A DNA stretch of 64,000 nt. It comes from Pseudomonas guariconensis. GTDB lineage: Bacteria; Pseudomonadota; Gammaproteobacteria; Pseudomonadales; Pseudomonadaceae. Below, one piece after another: positions 52,382 through 60,168 of the stretch. The stretch lies in contig NZ_FMYX01000003.1 in the NCBI RefSeq assembly GCF_900102675.1, positions 186,001 through 250,000 on the forward strand. Direction: 5' to 3'. Numbering within the stretch: position 1 is the stretch's first letter; every line of letters begins with the position of its first letter. The notes under the pieces were generated by a model. The model did not search any database and had not been told where the DNA came from. It was given only the letters and a program-made list of their open reading frames with translations. The position numbers were made by a program, and so were the translations under genes.

Positions 52382-53593
52382 TTACTGCTGGTAGGTGCGC
52401 AGGAAGTTGCCGATCCGTCCGATGGCCTGCTCCAGATCGTCCACCCGTGGCAAGGTCACCACGCGGAAGTGGTCCGGCCAAGGCCAGTTGAAGGCCGTGC
52501 CCTGGACGATCAGCAGTTTTTCCGACAACAGCAGGTCGAGGACGAACTTTTCGTCATTGTGGATCGGACAGACTTTCGGGTCGATCTTGGGGAAGGCGTA
52601 CAGCGCGCCCATGGGCTTGACGCAGCTCACCCCGGGAATGTCGTTGAGCAACTCGTAGGTGCGGTTGCGCTGCTCGAGCAGGCGGCCTGGCGGCAGCACC
52701 AGGTCGTTGATGCTCTGATAGCCGCCCAGGGCAGTCTGGATCGCGTGCTGGGCCGGCACGTTGGCGCACAGACGCATGTTGGCCAGCATGTCGATGCCTT
52801 CGATGTAACTCTGGGCGTGCTGCTTGGGCCCGGAGATGATCAGCCAGCCGGAGCGGAAGCCCGCCACCCGGTACGACTTGGACAGGCCGTTGAAGGTCAG
52901 GCAAAGCAGGTCCGGGGCCAGCGACGCGGTGCTGATGTGCACGGCTTCGTCGTAGAGGATCTTGTCGTAGATCTCGTCGGAGAACACCACCAGGTTGTGC
53001 TGGCGGGCCAGCTCCAGCATGCCCAGCAGCAGTTCCTTGGAGTACACAGCGCCGGTCGGGTTGTTCGGGTTGATGATCACCAGGGCCTTGGTGTTCGGGG
53101 TGATCTTGGCCTTGATGTCTTCCAGGTCCGGGAACCAGTCGGCCTGTTCGTCACACAGGTAGTGCACAGGCTTGCCGCCCGCCAGGCTGACGGCGGCGGT
53201 CCACAGCGGGTAGTCCGGGGCCGGGATCAGCACTTCATCGCCGTTGTTGAGCAGTGCCTGCATGGACATCACGATCAGCTCGGACACGCCGTTGCCGAGG
53301 TAGATGTCCTCGATGCCCACACCCTCGATCTGCTTTTGCTGGCAGTACTGCATGACCGCCTTACGCGCGCTGAACAAGCCTTTGGAGTCGCTGTAGCCCT
53401 GGGCGGTGGGCAGGTTGCGGATCACATCCTGGAGGATCTCGTCCGGCGCCTCGAAGCCAAACGGCGCCGGGTTGCCGATGTTCAGCTTGAGGATGCGATG
53501 GCCTTCCTCTTCCAGGCGTTTGGCGTGCTTGAGCACTGGGCCGCGAATGTCGTAGCAGACATTGGCGAGCTTGTTCGATTTGCTGAACTGCAT
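52382..53593 (-). CDS. alaA: PLP-dependent aminotransferase, AlaA type
   Basis: A 403-residue class I aminotransferase; E. coli AlaA (glutamate-pyruvate transaminase) has 405 residues and a similar start (QFSKSNKLANVCYDIRGPVL). The PLP lysine is Lys239 in LSKSYRVAGFRSGW; NPNNPTG near 175-181 and SDEIYD near 205-210 are the usual cofactor contacts. It makes alanine from pyruvate and glutamate. The ATG at 53593 is the family start; the frame opens 31 codons upstream. Confidence 0.9.
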   Translation of the reverse strand: MQFSKSNKLANVCYDIRGPVLKHAKRLEEEGHRILKLNIGNPAPFGFEAPDEILQDVIRNLPTAQGYSDSKGLFSARKAVMQYCQQKQIEGVGIEDIYLGNGVSELIVMSMQALLNNGDEVLIPAPDYPLWTAAVSLAGGKPVHYLCDEQADWFPDLEDIKAKITPNTKALVIINPNNPTGAVYSKELLLGMLELARQHNLVVFSDEIYDKILYDEAVHISTASLAPDLLCLTFNGLSKSYRVAGFRSGWLIISGPKQHAQSYIEGIDMLANMRLCANVPAQHAIQTALGGYQSINDLVLPPGRLLEQRNRTYELLNDIPGVSCVKPMGALYAFPKIDPKVCPIHNDEKFVLDLLLSEKLLIVQGTAFNWPWPDHFRVVTLPRVDDLEQAIGRIGNFLRTYQQ

Positions 53594-53756
53594 GATGTGA
53601 TCCCGATTGAGAAGTCGCGGCGCGCCGCCGTCAAAAGGTTTGAAAAGGGCGGAGTGCATGCCAGACTGGCTGGCAAAAGAAGCCAATTAATATACGTGTC
53701 ACCCCCGCCATAAAGAAAGACGGCGCGAGTGAAATTCAGCCTGCCGAGGTTCCCCC

Positions 53757-54152
53757 ATGCAAAAGATCGACAAAACCCTGGAAGAATGGCGCCAGATGCT
53801 GGATCCGGCCCAGTATGAGGTGTGCCGTTTGAAGGGCACCGAGCGCCCCTTCAGTGGCAAGTACAACAGCGAGCGTCGCGATGGCATCTACCACTGCATC
53901 TGCTGCGACCTGCCATTGTTCGACTCGCGAGCCAAGTTCGACTCCGGCTGCGGTTGGCCCAGTTTCTACGAGCCGATCGAGCAGAGCGCCATGATCGAGA
54001 TACGCGACACCTCCCACGGCATGATCCGTACCGAAGTCACCTGCGCGCGTTGCGATGCCCACCTGGGCCACGTGTTCCCCGATGGCCCGCCACCGACCGG
54101 CCTGCGCTACTGCATCAACTCAGTGTGCCTGGACCTCAAGCCGCGTGACTGA
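53757..54152 (+). CDS. msrB: peptide methionine-R-sulfoxide reductase
   Basis: A 131-residue MsrB. Zinc is held by two pairs, Cys47/Cys50 and Cys96/Cys99; the catalytic Cys119 is in LRYCINS and Cys65 (FDSGCGW) may resolve. It reduces methionine-R-sulfoxide in oxidised proteins with thioredoxin. The ATG lies after CGAGGTTCC. The gpx gene follows after 13 bp and shares its transcript. Confidence 0.95.
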   Translation: MQKIDKTLEEWRQMLDPAQYEVCRLKGTERPFSGKYNSERRDGIYHCICCDLPLFDSRAKFDSGCGWPSFYEPIEQSAMIEIRDTSHGMIRTEVTCARCDAHLGHVFPDGPPPTGLRYCINSVCLDLKPRD

Positions 54153-54165
54153 CCGGAGACCTGCG

Positions 54166-54654
54166 ATGGCCGATACGCTGAAGAACATCCGCTGCGTCAC
54201 CTTGAAGGGCGAGCAAAAGGTGCTGGGCGACTTTCCGGGCAAGGCGCTGCTGGTGGTCAACACCGCCAGCCAGTGTGGTTTCACGCCCCAGTACAAGGGC
54301 CTGGAGCAGCTGTGGAAGCAATACCGCGAACGCGGGCTGGTGGTCCTCGGGTTCCCCTGCAATCAGTTTGGCAAGCAGGAGCCCGGGGATGCCTTGGACA
54401 TCGCGCAGTTCTGCGAGCGCAACTTCGGTGTGAGCTTCCCGTTGTTTCGCAAGATCGAGGTCAATGGCCCGGATGCCCATCCCTTGTTCGTCGAGCTGAA
54501 AAAGCGCGCACCCGGCATCCTGGGCACGCAGCGGATCAAGTGGAATTTCACCAAGTTCCTGGTCGACCCTGCCAGCGGCAAGGTTACCCGCTACGCCCCC
54601 AACACCAAGCCTGAGGCGCTCAAGGCGTCGATCGAGGCCTTGCTCAGCCGCTGA
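54166..54654 (+). CDS. glutathione peroxidase-like thiol peroxidase
   Basis: A 162-residue GPx-fold enzyme with Cys37 (NTASQCGFT) in place of selenocysteine, Gln71 in NQFGKQEPG and Trp126-Asn127 in KWNFTKF forming the tetrad. Cys83 (QFCERN) is at the resolving position of thioredoxin-dependent GPx enzymes, so thioredoxin is the likely reductant. It removes peroxides in the cytosol. The start GAG ACC TGCGATG has GGAG upstream. It is in an operon with msrB; its 3' end overlaps the kinase gene by 11 bp (convergent). Confidence 0.92.
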   Translation: MADTLKNIRCVTLKGEQKVLGDFPGKALLVVNTASQCGFTPQYKGLEQLWKQYRERGLVVLGFPCNQFGKQEPGDALDIAQFCERNFGVSFPLFRKIEVNGPDAHPLFVELKKRAPGILGTQRIKWNFTKFLVDPASGKVTRYAPNTKPEALKASIEALLSR

Positions 54655-56959
54655 TCGGCACCCAGTGGTCGACCAACGCCAGCAACTCCTCGCGACGAAA
54701 CGGCTTGGCCAGGTAATCGTTCATGCCGGCGGCGCGGCAACGCTCGCGCTCCTCGGGCATGGCGTTGGCGGTCAAGGCAACGATCGGCAGTGCTGGCCAT
54801 CGCCCGTCCTGGCGGATGCGCCGGGTGGCCTCGTAGCCGTCCATCACCGGCATGTTGCAGTCCATCAGCACCATGTCCACCGTCTCCTGCTCCAATTGCG
54901 CCAGGGCCTCGGCGCCTTGGGTGGCGAGCAGCACCTGGCAACCGAGTTTGACCAGCATGCCTTTGGCCACCAGTTGGTTGACCGGGTTGTCCTCTACCAG
55001 CAGGACGCGAGCCCGTATTGGCTGGTGCTGGGCCTGCAGGTGGCGCCGGGGGACGTCGGCCTCGACACCCTCCAATGCGCGGCGCAGCGTCTGATACAGG
55101 GTGTTGCGTGCCAGGGGGCGCGCCAGTTGCAGCAGGGGGGCCAGTTGCGTGGCGTGCTCCTGGGTGAGGAAGTTGCCATACGCAGTCACCAGCAGAATCG
55201 GCGCCTGCAGGCAGGAGCGCAAGGTGTCCAGGTGGGCCACATCGTCGGTGATTACCAAGTCGGGCGTGGCGTCGGCGGCCTGCGCTGCATCATCGAAGCC
55301 GTGATAGGACAGTCCCCAGCCAGGCAGCAGCTTGTGCAACAGTTCGGTCAGGCCACTGGCGGCGTTGCTCAGAACGACGACGCGCCCATGCAAAGGGGCG
55401 GGCGGGATGGCTTCGGTGTGCGCGAGCAGCGGCAGCTCAGCCGTGAAGCGGCTGCCAAAGCCTGCCTCGGAGTCGATGTGCAAGTGACCTTGCATGGCCT
55501 TGCACAGGTTGCGGGTCAGGGCAAGGCCTAGCCCCGTGCCGCCGTACTGGCGGGTGATGCCGGCGCCGGCTTGGGTGAAGGGCTGGAAGATGCGCGCTTG
55601 GGCCTGTTCTGGGATGCCGATGCCGGTGTCGCACACTTCCAGGCGTACGCCCCCGACGATCGGCGTCAGGCGCACATCGACCCGGCCAAAGCGGGTGAAT
55701 TTGAGAGCGTTGGACAGCAAATTACTCACAATCTGCCGTACCCGGGTCGGGTCGCCCAGCACCGTGCTGGGAAAGTCGGGGCTGATCAGGCAGGTCAGTT
55801 CGACGTTGGCTGCCGCGTTCTGCGACAGCAGATTGGCGGTGTCCTCGACCATCGCGCCCATGTCGAAGGGGATGCGCTCAAGCTCCAGTTGCCCGGCATC
55901 GAATTTGGACAGGTCGAGAATATCGTTGAGCAGTTCTACCAACACCTTGCCCGAGTCGTGTGCGATGGATAGCTGCTGGCGTTGTTCGGCGGCCAGCGGG
56001 CTGTCCAAGGCTAGGGAAATCATGCCGAGCATGCCGTTGAGCGGCGTGCGGATTTCATGGCTCATGTTGGCCAGGAATGCGGCTCTGGCCTGGGCCATGT
56101 CCAATGCCTGTTGGCGGGCGTGCTCCAGCTCTTGGTTGGACTGGCTGAGGCGGTTGTTGCTGGCCTTGAGCTCGTCGGTACGGGCCGAGACGATATCCTC
56201 CAGTTCGTTCAGGTACTCGGTCAGGCGGTTTTCGGCATTGCGGCGTTGCTGGATCTCGGTGGACATGCTGACGAACTGCTGGTTGGCGACTTTGACCAGC
56301 ACGCCGATCTCATCCTGTTCATGGCCATGGGGGCATGTCAGGCGTCCTTGGTGGGGATGGCGCGGGTCGCTACTGCTCAGAGCGGCGATCACCGTTACCA
56401 GCGGCTTGGTCAGCATCATATAGAACAACGCCAGGAGAATGCCGGCCAGCACCAGGCTGCGGGCGAAACCACTGACCAAGGTGACGCCTGCGCGGTCCAG
56501 AAAGCGACCGCCAAAGGCATAGGTGTCGATGTCCAGATACAAAGTGCCGAGGTATTCATTGGGCAGGCTGGACAGAAACAAGCGTTCCTGAAACTGGCGC
56601 TGTTCGCCAAACAGGAAATCGCTCAGTGGCCGGTAGCGGTCTTCCTGGCGAGGGCGGCTGGCGTCGGCCAGCACGGTGTCGTTGTTGTCGACCAGGCGCG
56701 CGCGGATCACCGCCGGCGATTGCAGCAGGCCACCGATCAGCTCTTGGGCAAGCTCTGCGTCGATGTTGTAAGTGATGCGCGACAGCGGATCGTGGCTGAT
56801 TTGCAGCAGCGCCTGCACCTCGCGGTTGATGGACGCGTCTTCGCTGGCATAATCGATGCCGATCTGCACGAGGCTGAGCAGCGCCCCCAAGATGAAGCCG
56901 ACCATGACTGTCAACCGGGCTTGCTTGTATGACAGGCGATTGGTGAACTTGATATCCAT
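54644..56959 (-). CDS. hybrid sensor histidine kinase/response regulator
   Basis: A 771-residue membrane sensor kinase. TM1 at about 16-37 and TM2 at about 165-183 enclose a periplasmic domain of 125 residues; then a HAMP-like/coiled-coil linker, HisKA with His301 (NMSHEIRTPLNGM), HATPase (N, G1, G2 boxes), a degenerate receiver-like segment (about 535-640, no clear phospho-Asp), and a complete REC with Asp700 (VLMDCNMP). There is no C-terminal HPt, so a separate HPt is needed for relay. It lies between msrB-gpx and the free Met-R-SO reductase gene, hinting at an oxidative signal. Confidence 0.92.
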   Translation of the reverse strand: MDIKFTNRLSYKQARLTVMVGFILGALLSLVQIGIDYASEDASINREVQALLQISHDPLSRITYNIDAELAQELIGGLLQSPAVIRARLVDNNDTVLADASRPRQEDRYRPLSDFLFGEQRQFQERLFLSSLPNEYLGTLYLDIDTYAFGGRFLDRAGVTLVSGFARSLVLAGILLALFYMMLTKPLVTVIAALSSSDPRHPHQGRLTCPHGHEQDEIGVLVKVANQQFVSMSTEIQQRRNAENRLTEYLNELEDIVSARTDELKASNNRLSQSNQELEHARQQALDMAQARAAFLANMSHEIRTPLNGMLGMISLALDSPLAAEQRQQLSIAHDSGKVLVELLNDILDLSKFDAGQLELERIPFDMGAMVEDTANLLSQNAAANVELTCLISPDFPSTVLGDPTRVRQIVSNLLSNALKFTRFGRVDVRLTPIVGGVRLEVCDTGIGIPEQAQARIFQPFTQAGAGITRQYGGTGLGLALTRNLCKAMQGHLHIDSEAGFGSRFTAELPLLAHTEAIPPAPLHGRVVVLSNAASGLTELLHKLLPGWGLSYHGFDDAAQAADATPDLVITDDVAHLDTLRSCLQAPILLVTAYGNFLTQEHATQLAPLLQLARPLARNTLYQTLRRALEGVEADVPRRHLQAQHQPIRARVLLVEDNPVNQLVAKGMLVKLGCQVLLATQGAEALAQLEQETVDMVLMDCNMPVMDGYEATRRIRQDGRWPALPIVALTANAMPEERERCRAAGMNDYLAKPFRREELLALVDHWVPISG

Positions 56960-57211
56960 GGAGTCCGAGCCGGTTTACGTCCCTTGCGCTGCGCAAGCAT
57001 AGTCGATACAGCCAAGCTGCTCGCGTTGGTGTCAGGTTCTTTACCGCTCGATCATGGGCTTTGGCGGCACCTCTAGCCCGGGGGCGGCATCGTGCGAAGC
57101 CTTGGACAAACTCGTCGTGCGCCGGTCGTCCGGCTGCGGCATCCGTAATGGCCGTTGTGCCTATCAGTTCGCCCGGTATTGGTTCGGGCGGCAATTGTTG
57201 GAGCAGAAACA
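56960..57211. other. 252-bp divergent region
   Basis: Promoter region between the kinase and the free-methionine-sulfoxide reductase gene. I see no dyad stronger than 6 bp apart from GGTTCGGGCG-like repeats near 57160-57190 (CGCCCGGTATTGGTTCGGGCG, an 6-bp inverted pair), and no gene. Confidence 0.4.
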
Positions 57212-57694
57212 ATGATCGACCTCAACGCCAGCGGCTCCGGCCTCGATGGCTACGACCTGCTGGCCGCGCAAGTGCAGGCGCTGTTTGCCGACGAACGCGA
57301 CTTCATCGCCAATGCCGCGCAGTTTTCTGCGTTTCTCTATCATCAGATCGAGGACCTGAACTGGGCTGGCTTCTATCTCAACCGCGACGAGCAATTGGTG
57401 CTCGGCCCGTTCCAGGGCCAGGTGGCCTGCGTACGCATCCCCTTCGGCAAGGGTGTGTGCGGAGCGGCCGCGGCATCGCGTCAGACCCAGCGGGTCGAGG
57501 ATGTGCATGTCTTCCCAGGCCACATCGCCTGTGACAGCGCATCCAATAGCGAGCTGGTGATTCCACTGGTGAAGGCGGGCAGGCTGATTGGTGTGCTGGA
57601 CCTGGACAGCCCGAAGCTGGCGCGGTTCAGCGAGGCGGATCAAGCCGGGCTGGAACGCCTGACGGCGATTTTCCTTGAGTTGACAGACTGCTGA
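57212..57694 (+). CDS. free methionine-R-sulfoxide reductase (GAF fold)
   Basis: A 160-residue GAF-domain enzyme of the YebR/fRMsr (MsrC) type that reduces free, not protein-bound, methionine-R-sulfoxide. Its three cysteines Cys73, Cys83 and Cys107 keep the spacing (10 and 24) of Cys84/94/118 in the E. coli enzyme. The ATG at 57212 is chosen for GGAGCAGAAAC upstream. It completes the methionine-repair set with msrB. Confidence 0.92.
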   Translation: MIDLNASGSGLDGYDLLAAQVQALFADERDFIANAAQFSAFLYHQIEDLNWAGFYLNRDEQLVLGPFQGQVACVRIPFGKGVCGAAAASRQTQRVEDVHVFPGHIACDSASNSELVIPLVKAGRLIGVLDLDSPKLARFSEADQAGLERLTAIFLELTDC

Positions 57695-57698
57695 AAAC

Positions 57699-57729
57699 GA
57701 CAAGGGGCCTATGAAAGCCCCTTGTCTTT
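57699..57729 (+). terminator. terminator of the free Met-R-SO reductase gene
   Basis: GACAAGGGGC pairs with GCCCCTTGTC (57717-57726) with a CTATGAAA loop and TTTG after; 4 bases past the stop. Confidence 0.75.
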
Positions 57730-57739
57730 GCTGCGTTTT

Positions 57740-57838
57740 CTGTGGGAGCCGTTGCCTGGCCCCGTGGCGGTGCCTTCACGGCTAAACCCGATCCTCCAGG
57801 ATTTGCGCCGATTCTGTGGGAGCGGGTTTGTCCGTGCA
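57740..57838. repeat. REP pair, diverged
   Basis: CTGTGGGAGCCGTTGCCTGG and TGTGGGAGCGGGTTTGTCCG lie in the gap between the reductase gene and the coiled-coil protein gene. Both copies point the same way, unlike the inverted pairs elsewhere. Confidence 0.55.
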
Positions 57839-57906
57839 CACTGGCGTAGCGCGTTATCTGCTTCGCGCAACGAGCAGTTTGACGAAGTGGTCGCGAGGAT
57901 CAGCCC

Positions 57907-58674
57907 TCAGTCGTAGAGCGCTTTCTTTTTCCAGTTTTCGCTTTCGTCGGTCTTCAGACCTTGGGTCAGCGCATTTTCGTCGTTTTCCGCAGGTTCCATC
58001 TTGTCCTTCACCAGTGCGTCGGCACGGGCCAGGAGCTTTTCCAGGTAGATGCGCTGTTCGTCGTATTGCTTGGGGTCCTGCTGTTTGCGCAGGTATTGCA
58101 CACCCCGGTCGAAAGCCAGCCGCGCCTGACCGGGTTGGTTCTGCTGCAGGGCTTGCTGGCCCAGGTTGTTGAAGAACTCGATGTGCAGCAGGACCAACAG
58201 GTGGCGAATCTCCTTGACCCAATACTTGCCTTCATTGGTTTGCAGGAAACCTTCCTGAGTGGCGCGTACGATCTGGTTGTGCAACGACTCCAAGAGAAAA
58301 CGCACTTCCTTGGCTTTGGCCTCGGTCTGGATCGGGCTGGGCGGGTTGTTGATCGCAATGCCGTCGCCTTGGGCAACGAGGCTTTCCAGCTCGCTGATAC
58401 GTCCCTTGATCTCGGCGTTGTGCTTGTCCAGTGCCAATTGACGTTGATAAAGGTTGAGCTCCAGGCGGGTCAGCAGCACCTTGAGGGCTGGCGTCATGAG
58501 TTGCCGGGGGAAGGTTTCGCTGATTTCGCCGCAGCGACGCAGGCGTTCTGCCAGTTCTATTTTCAGGCGAGCGCGCTCAAGCTTGGCGTTTTCCACGACA
58601 TTATTGAGGTAGCCGATCACGATCAGTAGCGCGATACCTGCCACGATGAGCAAGGTGATCAGAAGTGGTGTCAC
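57907..58674 (-). CDS. membrane-anchored coiled-coil protein, unknown function
   Basis: A 255-residue protein with an N-terminal membrane helix (about 3-24, PLLITLLIVAGIALLIVIGY) followed by an almost entirely helical, charged body (ENAKLERARLKIELAERLRR, then LNLYQRQLALDKHNAEIKG) with coiled-coil character. It likely projects into the cytoplasm. It lies beside the tRNA cluster and has no recognisable domain. Confidence 0.75.
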   Translation of the reverse strand: MTPLLITLLIVAGIALLIVIGYLNNVVENAKLERARLKIELAERLRRCGEISETFPRQLMTPALKVLLTRLELNLYQRQLALDKHNAEIKGRISELESLVAQGDGIAINNPPSPIQTEAKAKEVRFLLESLHNQIVRATQEGFLQTNEGKYWVKEIRHLLVLLHIEFFNNLGQQALQQNQPGQARLAFDRGVQYLRKQQDPKQYDEQRIYLEKLLARADALVKDKMEPAENDENALTQGLKTDESENWKKKALYD

Positions 58675-58988
58675 CGTTAACGCCTCGTCAAATAGATAAT
58701 TTCCGACTTGAGTGTAGGAGAGTTCGCCTATGGCCGGGTAGGGCTATCCGACAGGATTGCGAATTGCTCTGCTAGCACTTTGCCACGAGCTTGCCGACCT
58801 GCTGTCAAAAAATCAACGCCAGCCGTTGGGCGCATCATGCCTGTTGTCTTTCTAAAGCCGGAAGTCATTGATTTAAATAAATTTCCAGAAAGGGGTTGAC
58901 GCCCCCTCAAGGCATCCATAGAATGCGCGCCACTTGCAGCGTAAAGCTCACAGCAAAGCGCGGCAGGGAGTGAAAAGTTGTAGTGTGT
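58675..58988. other. 314-bp region before the tRNA cluster
   Basis: AT-rich for this genome, especially 58866-58890 (ATTTAAATAAATTTCC), consistent with an UP element. It ends in the promoter at 58896-58924. No gene was seen. Confidence 0.55.
58896..58924 (+). promoter_or_regulatory. strong promoter of the tRNA cluster
   Basis: TTGACG, a 17-bp spacer and TAGAAT, with an AT-rich UP-like segment (58866-58890) and a GC-rich discriminator (GCGCGCC) just downstream. This is the classical pattern of stringently controlled stable-RNA promoters. Confidence 0.85.
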
Positions 58989-59064
58989 GTCCCCTTCGTC
59001 TAGTGGCCTAGGACACCGCCCTTTCACGGCGGTAACAGGGGTTCGAGTCCCCTAGGGGACGCCA
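58989..59064 (+). tRNA. tRNA-Glu (TTC), copy 1
   Basis: 76 bases; acceptor GTCCCCT pairs AGGGGAC; anticodon TTC at 59023-59025 in loop CTTTCAC; T loop GGTTCGAGTCC; encoded CCA. Confidence 0.97.
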
Positions 59065-59066
59065 AT

Positions 59067-59142
<76 letters not shown>

Positions 59143-59230
59143 GTTTTCCTGAGTTCTGCCTCTGGCAGAGCTTGAAAATCCAGTCGCTGTCGAAAGGCAT
59201 TGAGCTGGTGCGCTGAAAAGCGTTGGGTAT

Positions 59231-59306
59231 GTCCCCTTCGTCTAGTGGCCTAGGACACCGCCCTTTCACGGCGGTAACAGGGGTTCGAGTCCCCTAGGGG
59301 ACGCCA
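59231..59306 (+). tRNA. tRNA-Glu (TTC), copy 2
   Basis: 76 bases, identical to copy 1 as far as I can compare, separated from tRNA-Gly copy 1 by 88 bases. Confidence 0.97.
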
Positions 59307-59309
59307 TTT

Positions 59310-59385
<76 letters not shown>

Positions 59386-59471
59386 ATTCAAAGCTGTATC
59401 GTCCATGGCGATGCAGTGGCGATGAAGGCCAGTACGGCGCTTCATGCCAAATAGCGGTTTGCTTCATATTT

Positions 59472-59547
<76 letters not shown>

Positions 59548-59552
59548 AATCG

Positions 59553-59587
59553 AAAACGCCCTCTCAGACGAGAGGGCGTTTTTTTTT
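59553..59587 (+). terminator. terminator of the tRNA cluster
   Basis: AACGCCCTCTC-AGAC-GAGAGGGCGTT followed by seven more T residues. Confidence 0.95.
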
Positions 59588-59663
59588 GCCGTTTCTGGCG
59601 TCGGCACCCGCGCTCCCGTTTTTTTTGGGGGCAGGGCAAGCCTGTGCTTGCCCTGCTGGGGCA

Positions 59664-60074
59664 TCAATGCTTCGGTGTCTGTTCAGGCAGGCTCAGCAGT
59701 TGCTTTTGCTGGTTCCAGTCGAAGGCTTCACCGTTCTGTTCGGCTTCGTAGCGCAGGTCTTCGAGTTGCTGGTACACGGCCAGTTCTTCATCGGGCATGA
59801 AGTGCAGGCAGTCGCCGCCGAAGAACCAAAGCAGGTCCCGTGGTACCAGGTGGGCAATCTGAGGGTAGCGCTGGATTACCTGACAAATCAGGTCTTGGCC
59901 CAGGTACTGGCTTTCCAGTGGATCCTGCGGCAGCAGGGTGAGCAGTTCATCGAAGCGTTCGAGGAACAGGGCGTGGCTCTCTTCCGGCACCTGCTCGGCT
60001 TCACCCAGGGCGACCAGAATGGTGCGCAGGTGCTGAAGCAGTTGCAGGTGATACTCCAGGTGCGGGTTGGCCAT
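59664..60074 (-). CDS. PA2817-like conserved protein
   Basis: A 136-residue soluble, largely helical acidic protein (start ANPHLEYHLQLLQHLRTILV; CLHFMPDEELAVYQQLEDL near the C-terminus). The sequence and position beside fadE resemble the P. aeruginosa PA2817-like family, whose function is not known. The start at 60074 has GGAAAGGG-like purines upstream on its strand; the frame extends 50 codons further. Confidence 0.78.
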   Translation of the reverse strand: MANPHLEYHLQLLQHLRTILVALGEAEQVPEESHALFLERFDELLTLLPQDPLESQYLGQDLICQVIQRYPQIAHLVPRDLLWFFGGDCLHFMPDEELAVYQQLEDLRYEAEQNGEAFDWNQQKQLLSLPEQTPKH

Positions 60075-60168
60075 GGAAAGGGTCCTCGGTATGGCTGAAA
60101 CGGGGGCGGAGTATACGCCGGTTGCGCGGGCTGTGCTGAGCGTGTCAGCACAACCCGATCGCCAGGAG

